Source: Segetibacter koreensis DSM 18137 (GTDB taxonomy: Bacteria > Bacteroidota > Bacteroidia > Chitinophagales > Chitinophagaceae). From it: 64,000 nt of DNA. The position numbers and the translations under genes were made by a program. How positions within the stretch are numbered: the stretch's first letter is position 1; every line of letters starts with the position of its first letter. The notes under the pieces are model-generated. The model saw nothing but the letters and a program-made list of their open reading frames with translations. It was not told the origin of the DNA and did not search any database. Positions 9,534 through 19,069 of this stretch are shown piece by piece. The stretch is taken from contig NZ_KB893320.1 in assembly GCF_000374045.1 (NCBI RefSeq), forward strand, positions 5,537-69,536, given 5' to 3'.

Positions 9534-10625
9534 ATGACGATGAAAAGGATTTTTATAGGCATTGCCCTTGTTTGTGGAATGAATGCAAAAGCACAAGATT
9601 CCAGTAAGCAACGGAGTAATCCTTTGACATTTAGTGGTTATATCGAACCTTATTATGGCTATGACTTTAATAAGCCGGTGGATAATAATCGCCCGGCTTT
9701 CGTTTATAGCTATAACAGGCATAATGAATTCAATGTAAATCTCGCATACGTGAAAGCAAGCTATAATGAAGACAGGGTTCGTGGCAATTTTGCAATCGGT
9801 GCAGGAACTTACATGAATGCCAATTATTCAGCAGAAGCTGGAGTTCTAAAAAATATTTTTGAGGCGGATGCAGGTTTTAAAATATCCAAGAAGAAAAACC
9901 TTTGGATGGATGCCGGTATAATGCCATCGCATATTGGCTTTGAAAGTGCTGTTGGAAAAAATTGCTGGACCCTGACAAGGAGTATCGTTGCCGACAACAC
10001 TCCTTTCTTTGAAAGTGGGGCAAAAATTAGTTACACTACTGATGACACTAAGTGGTTTTTTAGCGCAATGGGTTTGAACGGATGGCAAAGAATTACACGT
10101 GTAGCCGGAAATTCATTAATGAGCTGGGGCACCCAAATAACGTTTACTCCATCTTCTAAAGTGAGCATAAACTATAGTACCTTTTTTGGGACTGATTTGC
10201 CCGATACTGTAAGAGCATGGCGCTACTATCATAACTTATATGGAATTTTCCAGTTCACCGGCAAAGTAGGGTTGATACTTGATCTTGACCTTGGACAACA
10301 ACAGTTAAGCAAAGGAAGTTCTAAACTATATACATGGTACTCACCTGTCGCTATTCTTCGCTTTACACCTAATGCACAATGGGCATTTGCTGTAAGAGGA
10401 GAATATTACAGCGATGAACATGGAGTTATGATCGGTACAAAGACGCACGATGGATTTAAAACTTTCGGAGCTTCGTTCAAGATTGACAGAAATATAGGCG
10501 ACCACTTTGTTTGGAGAACCGAAATAAAAACTTTAAGCAGTAAAGATGCGGTTTTCGTAAAACCAAATACAACCCCAACTACTGGTAATACTGTATTAAC
10601 AACATCATTTGCTATTAGTTTTTAG
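9534..10625 (+). CDS. Outer-membrane beta-barrel porin of the kdp operon (BBP2/OmpL-like)
   Basis: 363 residues with a signal peptide ending at MNAKAQD, then alternating aromatic beta-strands (LTFSGYIEPYYGYDF, WMDAGIMPSHIGFES, WAFAVRGEYYSDEH) typical of the putative beta-barrel porin-2 family, finishing in the aromatic terminus SFAISF. It lies between kdpC (3 bp) and kdpD (no gap), so it is co-transcribed. A plausible role is letting K+ cross the outer membrane when the pump is induced; this is inference from position. Confidence 0.85.
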   Translation: MTMKRIFIGIALVCGMNAKAQDSSKQRSNPLTFSGYIEPYYGYDFNKPVDNNRPAFVYSYNRHNEFNVNLAYVKASYNEDRVRGNFAIGAGTYMNANYSAEAGVLKNIFEADAGFKISKKKNLWMDAGIMPSHIGFESAVGKNCWTLTRSIVADNTPFFESGAKISYTTDDTKWFFSAMGLNGWQRITRVAGNSLMSWGTQITFTPSSKVSINYSTFFGTDLPDTVRAWRYYHNLYGIFQFTGKVGLILDLDLGQQQLSKGSSKLYTWYSPVAILRFTPNAQWAFAVRGEYYSDEHGVMIGTKTHDGFKTFGASFKIDRNIGDHFVWRTEIKTLSSKDAVFVKPNTTPTTGNTVLTTSFAISF

Positions 10626-11762
10626 ATGAATGAAACAGACGATAGGGAAAAAAGGGCTAGCGGATTTTTGAAGCTGACGCAGAGCGACAATCGTGGCAAG
10701 CTTAAGATATATATTGGCATGAGCGCCGGCGTGGGAAAAACTTATCGGATGTTGCAAGAGGCGCATGCATTGATACAGAACGGTGTGAATGTGAAGATCG
10801 GTTACATCGAAACGCACAGCAGAAAGGAAACGCAGGCGTTAACCGCAGGTTTGCCAATTATTCCACGGCGCGAGGTTTTTTACAAAGGCAAACGGCTGGA
10901 AGAATTAGACGTACAAGCTATCCTGTTGCTTCATCCGCAAGTAGTGATTATTGATGAATTGGCACACACAAATATCCCTGGCAGTAAGAATGAAAAAAGA
11001 TGGCAGGATGTATTGGATATTTTAGATGCAGGTATTGATGTAATATCAGCCGTTAACATCCAGCACATTGAAAGCATTAATGAAGACGTAAAAGAAATTA
11101 CGGGAATTGAAGTAAAGGAACGGATACCGGATAAGATGCTGCAAATAGCAGACGAAGTGGTAAATATTGATTTAACAGCAGACGAACTTATATCACGTCT
11201 GAAAGAAGGTAAGATTTATGATCACGCAAAAGTGCAACAAGCCCTGGCAAATTTTTTCCAGCCTAACCAGATTTTACAACTGCGTGAACTGGCATTGAAG
11301 GAGGTTGCTGGCCAGGTAGAAAGAAAAGTTGACTACCAGATAACAGCAAAGCAAACGACTTTCCGACATGAACGTTTTTTGGCTTGTGTGTCGTCCAACG
11401 AGGAAGTAGCGCAGCGAATAATCCGTAAGACGGCAAGGCTTGCCTCGTACTACAACAGCAAGTGGTACGTGTTGTATGTGCAAACGGCAAAAGAATCAGC
11501 CGATAAGATACCTTTAGCAGCTCAACGGCATTTAATAAACAACTTTAAGAATGCGACGGAACTAGGTGCGGAGGTCATCCAGAAAAAAGGGGATAATGTA
11601 GCAAAGGTTATTATTGAAACAGTAAACGAAAAATCAATAACCACCCTATGCTTAGGGAAACCGCACCTCAACCTCTTCCAGGTTATTTTACGAACCAGCG
11701 TGTTTAACCAGTTGTTAAAGACCCTTTCTAAAAATAATATCGATATTGTTATTTTCTCATAA
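10626..11762 (+). CDS. kdpD: KdpD N-terminal sensor half with universal-stress domain
   Basis: 378 residues that match only the cytoplasmic N-terminus of classical KdpD. Walker A-like GMSAGVGKTY is at residues 31-40 and DELAHTN at 110-116, followed by the rest of the KdpD domain and a UspA-like domain to the end. There are no membrane helices and no kinase core, which a full KdpD of about 900 residues would have. The kinase is encoded by the next gene, which starts directly after this stop. So K+ sensing and phosphorylation sit on two polypeptides here. Confidence 0.92.
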   Translation: MNETDDREKRASGFLKLTQSDNRGKLKIYIGMSAGVGKTYRMLQEAHALIQNGVNVKIGYIETHSRKETQALTAGLPIIPRREVFYKGKRLEELDVQAILLLHPQVVIIDELAHTNIPGSKNEKRWQDVLDILDAGIDVISAVNIQHIESINEDVKEITGIEVKERIPDKMLQIADEVVNIDLTADELISRLKEGKIYDHAKVQQALANFFQPNQILQLRELALKEVAGQVERKVDYQITAKQTTFRHERFLACVSSNEEVAQRIIRKTARLASYYNSKWYVLYVQTAKESADKIPLAAQRHLINNFKNATELGAEVIQKKGDNVAKVIIETVNEKSITTLCLGKPHLNLFQVILRTSVFNQLLKTLSKNNIDIVIFS

Positions 11763-13493
11763 ATGGCAGTAAGTGTAAAAAAGAAAATATGGCTGGGTAC
11801 ATTGTTCCTGTTTCTTCTGTTATTGTTGACAGGTGGTGTAGGTATTTATTACATGGCAAAATTGAAAAATGATGGGAAAAATGTGCTAAAAGCAAACTAT
11901 GAAAGTTTGTCTTACTGCCATAACATGCAACAGCAATTGGGTAATATCGACAGGCAGTACATTCAGTCGGTGCACAATTTTGAAGATGCTCTAAAAAGGC
12001 AGGAAAGCAACATTACCGAACCGGGGGAAAACAAAGTGACAAACGATTTGAGAAACGATTTTAATAAACTCCAAGCTGGTGATACAAGCAGGCAAAATCT
12101 ACATGCGATCGAGAGTGGTATACAAACTATTCTTTCTCTGAATATGGAAGCCATTCAAAGGAAAAGTAAAGCAGCAGAGGAAACTGCTGACAATGCGCTC
12201 ACAATAATCATTGCACTGGGCGTAGTTGTTTTCCTGATCGCTTTTACATTTATTGTCAACTTCCCTTCTGTAGTTACCAATCCTATTAATCGTTTAGCAG
12301 AAGCTATAAAGGAAATTGCAAATAAGAATTATACTCACCGCATTCATATCGACAATAAGGACGAATTTGGCAAACTGGCTGATGCTTTTAACGAGATGGC
12401 CGAACGACTTCAGTATTTTGAAAGCAGCAATTTAAATAAATTAATGTTTGAGAAAAGCCGTGCAGAAGCAGTTATTAATAGTTTAAAAGATGCAAGCATA
12501 GGGATCGATAAAAACAACATGGTGCTCTTTTCCAACTACCAGGCATTACAACTTTTAGGTTTACGGGCAGAAGATGTAGTAGGCAAGCCTGTTGATGATG
12601 TAAAAAACAAGAATGACCTGTTTCGTTTTTTGATTGAGAAGGAAACGACCACACCTTTTAAAATTGTAGTGGACAACAGGGAGAATTACTTTGTAAAAGA
12701 GATAATTGAAGTAGCGCAGGGAGAAGCTAAAAACAAAGTCATAGTTTTAAAAAACATCACTTCTTTTAAAGAATTAGATGTAGCGAAGACAAACTTCATA
12801 GCAACTATATCTCATGAATTAAAAACACCTTTGGCGTCTTCAGACTTAAGTTTGAAATTATTGGAAGATCAGCGTATCGGTCAATTAACGTCGGAACAAA
12901 AAGAGTTAATTGAAAGCCTGAAACATGACAACCAACGAATGCTTAAAATTCTAAGTGAATTATTGAACATGTCACAGGTGGAAGCCGGCCGGATACAACT
13001 AAACGTTAATACAGTAAGTCCCAATGAAATTGTTGAAAATGCAATTGAGTCGGTGTCCGGCAATGCAAAAGAAAAGGATATAGAAATTAAGTACATCTCC
13101 GATAAAAATTTGCCTTCAATCCAGGCAGATGCAGATAAAACAACATGGGTTTTAAATAACTTTTTGGCGAACGCAATAAAATATTCTTTCAACAATAGTT
13201 CTATTGAAGTAGAAGCATCACAGCAAAATGGCTCTGTAGTTTTCTCTGTTAAAGATTATGGGCCGGGAATAGCTAAAGAATATTTGCCAAGATTATTTGA
13301 AAGATATTTCCAGGTTCCGGGTTCAAAAGAAAAGGGTACAGGTCTAGGTTTAGCCATTTCAAAGGAGTTTGTCGAAGCTCAGCAAGGAAAGATTTGGGTA
13401 GAAAGTGAAATAGGGAAAGGATCTGTGTTTTACTTCCAACTACCCGCAAATAGCTTAAGCTTATTAGGAACAACTACTTTAAAGCTACCATGA
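11763..13493 (+). CDS. Membrane histidine kinase, partner of the split KdpD
   Basis: 576 residues. Two membrane helices (about 10-30 and 148-168) bracket a helical extracytoplasmic region; then HAMP (VTNPINRLAEAIKEIA), a PAS-like domain (about 235-330), HisKA with His 351 in ISHELKTPLASS, and an ATPase core with GTGLGLAISKEFVEA near the end. It begins at the base after the kdpD stop, so the two are translationally coupled. It probably phosphorylates the NtrC-type regulator at 3124-4461 in response to signals relayed by the KdpD half (inference). Confidence 0.9.
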   Translation: MAVSVKKKIWLGTLFLFLLLLLTGGVGIYYMAKLKNDGKNVLKANYESLSYCHNMQQQLGNIDRQYIQSVHNFEDALKRQESNITEPGENKVTNDLRNDFNKLQAGDTSRQNLHAIESGIQTILSLNMEAIQRKSKAAEETADNALTIIIALGVVVFLIAFTFIVNFPSVVTNPINRLAEAIKEIANKNYTHRIHIDNKDEFGKLADAFNEMAERLQYFESSNLNKLMFEKSRAEAVINSLKDASIGIDKNNMVLFSNYQALQLLGLRAEDVVGKPVDDVKNKNDLFRFLIEKETTTPFKIVVDNRENYFVKEIIEVAQGEAKNKVIVLKNITSFKELDVAKTNFIATISHELKTPLASSDLSLKLLEDQRIGQLTSEQKELIESLKHDNQRMLKILSELLNMSQVEAGRIQLNVNTVSPNEIVENAIESVSGNAKEKDIEIKYISDKNLPSIQADADKTTWVLNNFLANAIKYSFNNSSIEVEASQQNGSVVFSVKDYGPGIAKEYLPRLFERYFQVPGSKEKGTGLGLAISKEFVEAQQGKIWVESEIGKGSVFYFQLPANSLSLLGTTTLKLP

Positions 13494-14575
13494 GCTCCGA
13501 ATCGGGAAATCCGCTAAAGTTAAATGATATTTCGGCGAGCAATGCTTATCAAATCTTTATTCACAATTTTACGGTCTAACCCTTATAATAAGATACTCCG
13601 ATTTCTAACTGTTTACATCCCATTCTGCGATGCAGTTTATAAAAAAACGACCGTTTTATTATAACTTACTAGAATATAGTCCCAGTTTAACCTTTATTCC
13701 ACCATTAACTATTCTTCCTTCCAAAGGATCGTAAACATCTTTGAACATCACCTCCATCCAATCCACAAAGACATCCAATACTGGCCTTTGTGATACTCCA
13801 GTATTACGCTTTTTACCTGCTACAAAGCTGTGAATGAGAAACGGGATAAAAAGATTAAGATCGATTTGTTTGAGGAATTGAGTTATGAGGAAGCAAAGAC
13901 TAATTAGAAATTTTTAAAAAGAGAATTCGAGTCCTACACATTTTGTTTCCCGTATTTGTTTTACAATCGTCCAAGTTAAAGTTGCAATTAGGTAAAAAAA
14001 TGCGAAATAAGTATATCTATTCACAAATAAAGCTTGCATCCATACCCTTCCGCGATCTACATCTGATATTATTGCTATAACCAGTGTCGACACAGCCATA
14101 ATTGATAGCCAGAACTAGCATATGCCATAAATGAATTTTAGGATTAGCTCTAACGGAGAATATTTCACGCGTTCCATTTACAAATAGAATACAAAGTTGC
14201 ACTTATAGAACGGCTTTGAAACTGTTTAAACGGGAAAACTAACCTAAGTAGTAAAATAAGTTGAAATGTTTTTGAACCAGAGAAGCGTTTGGATCCTTTT
14301 TTACCCTTTGTATAACGATTAACTGTTAAATAAGAGGCTAGTACAGTATTGATTTTTTTACTACCAGTAATTGAATGTGGACGACCGGTTAAAGGGTCAA
14401 TTTTAAAATAAGTGAATAAATCTTCCGACCTACCATATTCGAAATAAAAACCCGTTGACCATTGCTAGAATTTTTTTTCTAAGGCACCATACAGCATCTT
14501 CATAAGGTGCTTGTGCGTCTGTTGATTTATGAGGATAATTGACTTTTGAATTCTTCCTTTAATATATCTACCTTA
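13494..14575. other. Decayed coding sequence between kdp and the phytochrome gene
   Basis: Besides the right direct repeat, the stretch holds only fragments. On the minus strand about 13668-13790 reads VYDPLEGRIVNGGIKVKLGL up to a stop, resembling a C-terminal beta-strand region; 13914-14099 reads a two-helix membrane peptide beginning MAVSTLVIAIISDVDRGR; and 14160-14500 reads FYFEYGRSEDLFTYFKIDPL then TGRPHSITGSKK, with a stop and a frame change just before it. None has a believable start and I recognise none. On the plus strand about 13818-13907 ends KIDLFEELSYEEAKTN. I take it as the graveyard of several genes. Confidence 0.5.
13634..13666 (+). repeat. Right copy of 33-bp direct repeat flanking the K+ block
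   Basis: Same orientation as 661-693 with one mismatch. The palindrome AAAACGACCGTTTT is at 13644-13657. It lies 141 bp after the stop of the last kdp gene, mirroring the left copy just beyond kup, so the pair encloses the whole potassium block of about 13 kb and nothing else. Confidence 0.85.
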
Positions 14576-16852
14576 TCAATTATATGGCAGATAAAGCGTA
14601 AATGTTGCCCCTTGGTCGTTATTTCGCTGTGCAGTAATGGCACCTTTATGATTTTCCATAATCTTTTTAGAGATTGCGAGGCCTATTCCTGTCCCTTTAA
14701 ATTGAGGATCGTTGTGGCCCCGATAAAAAATATTAAAAAGCAGTTGGTGAAGCCGTGGATCAAATCCAATTCCGTTGTCTACTACAGCTATTTTATAATA
14801 GCTAACCCGAGGCAACAGAACAGCGTCAACCACATCTATTCCCTTAGTTTTATTGCAGGTGATTGATAGGTGAAGCTTACGATCAGGAGAAGAAAATTTT
14901 AATGCATTGCCAATTAGATTTGTAAATAATTGCTGAATTTGATGTGGTATTACGTCAACATTTTGCGGTAAAAGAGATGCACTAATAATTGCACCGTTTT
15001 CTAAAATTTCTTCCTCAAAGCTCTTCAACACTTCTTCTAAAATTACATTTAAATCGGATTTTGTAAAATCACTCTTTCTTCCCTCAGTAAGCGAATAAGT
15101 AAGAATATCATTGACAAGATCTGTCATTCGTTTGGTTGACTTTTGAATTCGGTCAACTGACTGCTTGATTTCTTCCGAGATAGACTGATCTTTGGTTCCG
15201 GCAATTCTTGAAGAAAAAATTTGGATCTTCCTTAAGGGCTCTTTTAGATCGTGAGAGGTTATCCAATTGATGTTAGAAAGTTCTTGGTTGGCTTTTTGCA
15301 ATTTGTCGTTAAGAATACGTAGCCTGAAGTCTTCACTTTTCAAATGTAGAAGATGGAAGTGGTTTTGTAAAGCGGTGGCAAAACGACTGGCTGCATTAAC
15401 CTCGGCAATGCACCACTCTTTGCTTTGGTTACGGACTCTTTCCTTCCAAAGAGCAAAGGAAGTACGTGGGGTAAGCATATTTGAAATACCATCTCTTTGC
15501 ACCGCCTTGTTAGGATTGCCTGCCCAATTAATCGTTTTTTCTACTTCTTCCCGAAACCAAATGATACAATCTTCCTTCGGTCGTCCCAGTGAATGATAAA
15601 CAATGCCGGATGCATATTGACTAATGTCTTCGGCACCAGGGTAGCGAGTATGCAATGCAGATGTTGCAAAGTTGATTCCAGTGATATTGTTATCAATCCA
15701 ACCCAACAACTTTGTTATCTCTTCTCGTGATGGCACCAACCCTTTTTCAAAAAATTCTCCCCGGTGTAAAATGATTACACCAGAGGCTCCACACACCGCT
15801 AGTAAAGAACTGAATTGTTCAAACTTCAAACTAAAATCCTCCTCAGCGTTTATTTTACTCAGAAGTTGCTGCAGATGAGCCTCTACTTGAATGTTTACTT
15901 CATGCTCTTCTGCTACCTGTCGCACCTTTATTTGCGAAGAAAGAAAATGTGCTTGCAATAAAGCTCGCTGCCTGATAACGAAAGAAATTGTCTTGGCCTG
16001 CATGTGATGACAGGCAATAAGGCCCCAGAGCTTTCCATCTTGTATAAGTGAAATGGTTAATGTTGCCATTACACCCATATTTTTTAAATATTGTATGTGG
16101 ATCGGGGAGACGCTACGCAAGCCCACATCACTCAAATCCAGTGTTTTTTCAGTTCCCTCGTCAATTGTTAATAGGGGGACTGGTTTATAATCTACATTAG
16201 CAATAATGCGCAACTGTTGACGCATATATAATGCTCTTGCCTGTGCGGGGATGTCGGTATGCGGATAATGAAGCCCAAAAAAAGGTTCCAAGCCTTCCCG
16301 CTTGCTTTCTGCATATACTTCACCGTTGTACTCTCTGTCAAACCGGTAAATCATAACGCGGTCATACCCTGTTATTTTTCTAGTTTCATCGGCAATGTTT
16401 TGACATAACTGTTGTAGTGATCTTGCTCTTTCAATAAGTAGAACAAATTCTCTGGTTTGTTCAAATAGCTCACTATCCTCTTGACGATCGTTGTTAGATG
16501 CTTCAAATTCAATAATACGTAGGTGATTAACTGTATGACTAATTATATCGTATGAACCTCCTCTTATTTTAAGTGAGAAGGGCTTAAAAGCCGAATTCGG
16601 GCTTAGAAGATAGCTTTCCAGTTCAAACCACTCTTTTTGAAGTACGGAGGAAAGAGAATGTCCAAGTAGATCAGCCGGAACTTCGTCAAAAAGCAATTCA
16701 GAGTTCGCACTGCAAAATTCAATAGTATTTGTTTTTTTATTCACCCCAAGTAGAAACCCATGGGGCTGAATGCTGCCGGGAATGTGGATTGGCTCACTCT
16801 CACAAGTATTAATTTTTGCTACTCCACGATTTACAATGTCCTTGATTTTCAT
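14576..16852 (-). CDS. Bacteriophytochrome histidine kinase
   Basis: Red/far-red light sensor kinase of 758 residues with the PAS-GAF-PHY-kinase layout. Cys 17 in NTCESEPIHIPG is where bacteriophytochromes attach biliverdin; IPGSIQPHGFLLG follows. The GAF domain has YPHTDIPAQAR (Asp 200) and CHHMQ, both chromophore-pocket motifs, and the PHY tongue has PRTSF (462-466). The kinase has His 534 in TSHDLKEPLRKI and an ATPase domain ending GTGIGLAISKKI. No response regulator or haem oxygenase lies beside it, so it is an orphan in this window and signals to something elsewhere. Confidence 0.93.
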   Translation of the reverse strand: MKIKDIVNRGVAKINTCESEPIHIPGSIQPHGFLLGVNKKTNTIEFCSANSELLFDEVPADLLGHSLSSVLQKEWFELESYLLSPNSAFKPFSLKIRGGSYDIISHTVNHLRIIEFEASNNDRQEDSELFEQTREFVLLIERARSLQQLCQNIADETRKITGYDRVMIYRFDREYNGEVYAESKREGLEPFFGLHYPHTDIPAQARALYMRQQLRIIANVDYKPVPLLTIDEGTEKTLDLSDVGLRSVSPIHIQYLKNMGVMATLTISLIQDGKLWGLIACHHMQAKTISFVIRQRALLQAHFLSSQIKVRQVAEEHEVNIQVEAHLQQLLSKINAEEDFSLKFEQFSSLLAVCGASGVIILHRGEFFEKGLVPSREEITKLLGWIDNNITGINFATSALHTRYPGAEDISQYASGIVYHSLGRPKEDCIIWFREEVEKTINWAGNPNKAVQRDGISNMLTPRTSFALWKERVRNQSKEWCIAEVNAASRFATALQNHFHLLHLKSEDFRLRILNDKLQKANQELSNINWITSHDLKEPLRKIQIFSSRIAGTKDQSISEEIKQSVDRIQKSTKRMTDLVNDILTYSLTEGRKSDFTKSDLNVILEEVLKSFEEEILENGAIISASLLPQNVDVIPHQIQQLFTNLIGNALKFSSPDRKLHLSITCNKTKGIDVVDAVLLPRVSYYKIAVVDNGIGFDPRLHQLLFNIFYRGHNDPQFKGTGIGLAISKKIMENHKGAITAQRNNDQGATFTLYLPYN

Positions 16853-17059
16853 AGAATGGATAGTAATTAAACTTTTAACTGTGCGATATTACAGGAATAG
16901 CTCCAATATTAAGAAGATATTTTGTTTGAGTAAGAAACGGCCACCAGAGGGAGTTTTATTGGAAGCAGGGGCGGTACTTATTCAGAGACAGGATGATCAT
17001 TGCTAAAGACGTGTTTTAAGTACAAAGGACAGGAATTGGAAGCAGAGCTTTGAAGGGCG

Positions 17060-17241
17060 ATGTCTGGTGGTCTTAATTACGCAATCTATGAAATTTGGAT
17101 GGATGGAGATATCTTTTCACGATTAGTCCTTACGAAGATGAATGTGATAAGTTTTGTTGGATAGCGAAAGAATCAGGTATTGATCTGGAATTTGTCAGTG
17201 TAATTGGTGCTGCTATTGAAAAAAATTATTTAGGTAGCTAA
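17060..17241 (+). pseudogene. Frameshifted small hypothetical gene
   Basis: An ATG at 17060 opens MSGGLNYAIYEIWMDGD, but the continuing protein-like sequence is in another frame: WRYLFTISPYEDECDKF then CWIAKESGIDLEFVS, ending GAAIEKNYLGS at the stop 17239-17241. Joining them needs one slip near 17105. Together they give about 60 residues. I do not recognise the family; the second half has good amino-acid composition, so a recently broken small gene is more likely than chance. Confidence 0.4.
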
Positions 17242-17394
17242 CCTGTGTGCCGCTTAAAAGATAAATATCAAGAAACGATATATTTTTTTATGCCCTTTTT
17301 AAAAGATCTTAAAATAATTTAAGCATTAGTATTGATACTTGCTCCTAACTTCATTGCTTAATCAAAACTAGCTGCATAATTTATTTAATTTAAT

Positions 17395-17541
17395 ATGCAG
17401 CAAACATTTATTCAAACAGTTCAGGCTTACACTTTGAAATTTAACCGCCTTCTTTATCCTATCAGGTATACGATTTTATCCCAAGACCCATTACACTTTG
17501 GAATAGTAATATTAGCCGAAAAAGATTCGGAAGGAATTTGA
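17395..17541 (+). CDS. Possible 48-residue hypothetical protein
   Basis: Open frame MQQTFIQTVQAYTLKFNRLL to EKDSEGI. The composition is plausible, but there is no clear ribosome site, no recognised family and no neighbour that would explain it. It could equally be the N-terminal stub of a longer lost gene. Confidence 0.3.
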   Translation: MQQTFIQTVQAYTLKFNRLLYPIRYTILSQDPLHFGIVILAEKDSEGI

Positions 17542-17755
17542 TTTATAAAATCTTTAAATACATTGCTAAACTGGGTCGGCCTAATTAACTCACATATTCT
17601 AGACGTTATTGGCAAAAACGAAAGTGTCTCTTAGTTTGCAAAGCGCTAATTTTTTTTCCTAAATTGTTTATATGAGATAACCTGTGATAACACATCATTA
17701 TAAGTATAAGCTGCATAAGCCTTAATAGACTTATTAATGTGAGTAAAGTTGTATC

Positions 17756-18805
17756 CTAGTAGATCTGGTTCTGTTTTTTTCGAAGTGTAAAAATGAAATG
17801 AGAGCCTTGATTAGGGATACTCGTAGCATATATAGAGCCCGCATGGGCCTCTAATACCTTCTTACAAATAGCCAATCCAATTCCACTGCCGTCATAATTT
17901 GCGCTATGTAACCGCGAAAATGGTTGAAATATCTTGTCTGCAAACTTATTATCGAACCCGATACCATTATCACTTACACCAATTTCTATAACGTCATCTT
18001 GATCTTTCAGCAACTTGATTTTTATACGTGGATTAGTCCCATTGCTACAATACTTAATTGAATTGGATATGAGATTCGAAAAAAGCTGGTACATCTGTAC
18101 AGGGTTTGCCTCTATTTCGGGCAAAATATCTACTTCAATTAATGCACTTGTTTCCTGTATTCGCAGTTCTAGGTCTGTGCATACGTGGTCAACTATATCT
18201 TGTAAACTTGTTTTTATATAGTCAATTTTATTTCCGGAAAATTGCGAAAATTCGGCAATTCCCTTAAGAAGGTTCATCATTCGCTTTCCGGAAGCCTCTA
18301 TTTTCTCAATATACCCATTTGATAGATCATCCAATATACCTTCGGTTCTCTTCCTTAGCAGATCTATATAAATTCTTATTTTCCGTATTGGTTCTTTTAA
18401 ATCATGAGAAGCTAGTGAAGCATACTGATAATTTTCAAAGCTTGCCACTTCAAGCCTCTTACGCTCGTTTTCAAGTTCAGCTTCTGCGTGTTTTTGCCTG
18501 GTTATATCTCGTAGTGAAAGAAGAAAAGCTATTTCGCTTTGCCATTCTATTGTTGTAGCCAGCATCTGAACAGTCAAAAGATTATTCTGCTGCAACACCT
18601 GGATTTCCTGCACTTCATGAGGATACACAGGAAAGCCAAAATCATGATTAAGAAGTTGAGCAATCGGCTTATTAAATAAATTTTCGGTTGCCTTATTAGC
18701 ATAGATTATTGCTCCCGCTGAGTTAACAATCAGAACAGCATCTAACAGGTTTGCAAGAATAACATTCATTAGATCACTTGGTGCGGATTTAGGGAGTTCT
18801 AACAT
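17756..18805 (-). CDS. PAS-domain cytoplasmic histidine kinase
   Basis: 349 residues: PAS domain (about 12-105) ending in LRDITRQKHAEAE, HisKA with His 134 in LASHDLKEPIRKI, and an ATPase domain with NLISNSIKYC, DNGIGFD and GSGIGLAICKKVLEAHAG. No membrane helix. Its kinase core closely resembles that of the bacteriophytochrome upstream. The KaiC-like remnant just before it on the same strand suggests that it once formed a KaiC-kinase pair, an arrangement common in environmental bacteria (inference). Confidence 0.9.
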   Translation of the reverse strand: MLELPKSAPSDLMNVILANLLDAVLIVNSAGAIIYANKATENLFNKPIAQLLNHDFGFPVYPHEVQEIQVLQQNNLLTVQMLATTIEWQSEIAFLLSLRDITRQKHAEAELENERKRLEVASFENYQYASLASHDLKEPIRKIRIYIDLLRKRTEGILDDLSNGYIEKIEASGKRMMNLLKGIAEFSQFSGNKIDYIKTSLQDIVDHVCTDLELRIQETSALIEVDILPEIEANPVQMYQLFSNLISNSIKYCSNGTNPRIKIKLLKDQDDVIEIGVSDNGIGFDNKFADKIFQPFSRLHSANYDGSGIGLAICKKVLEAHAGSIYATSIPNQGSHFIFTLRKKQNQIY

Positions 18806-18869
18806 TTTTTAATTAGTTTCCTTTAAGTTTCTTACGATATAGATCAATCTAATTTTGCAGACTGGCTGT

Positions 18870-19049
18870 TCATTCGCCTGTTACTAGCGGCATTCCTCCC
18901 AGTATACCACTCATTTTCTTAAACTGTTTACTACTTATCGACATACCGTTCTCAGTAATGTCGAACTCGCAGATATCTTTTGTATGTAGCGATCCACGCA
19001 TTTTCAATACAGTAATTACCCGATGAATATTTCCTAGTAATACTTCACT
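18870..19049 (-). pseudogene. C-terminal stub of a KaiC-like ATPase
   Basis: The minus-strand frame closing at 18870-18872 reads GNIHRVITVLKMRGSLHTKD, then FDITENGMSISSKQF and GILGG near the end. KaiC-family ATPases end their second domain with HR-ITV-KMRGS-H----REF-I---G and G-L-G, so this matches the last 55-60 residues. The N-terminal domains and both Walker motifs are absent because the reading ends where the restriction-modification gene begins at 19070. It marks a junction: an old kaiC-kinase operon cut by incoming defence DNA. Confidence 0.72.
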
Positions 19050-19069
19050 TTTTTTCTGAAAACCACCTA

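Larger units (their letters stand above)
16853..17755. other. Sparse region between two orphan kinases
   Basis: Contains the frameshifted hypothetical at 17060-17241 and a 48-codon open frame at 17395-17541, both low-confidence. The rest is AT-rich with no RNA gene or strong hairpin that I can support. Confidence 0.5.
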
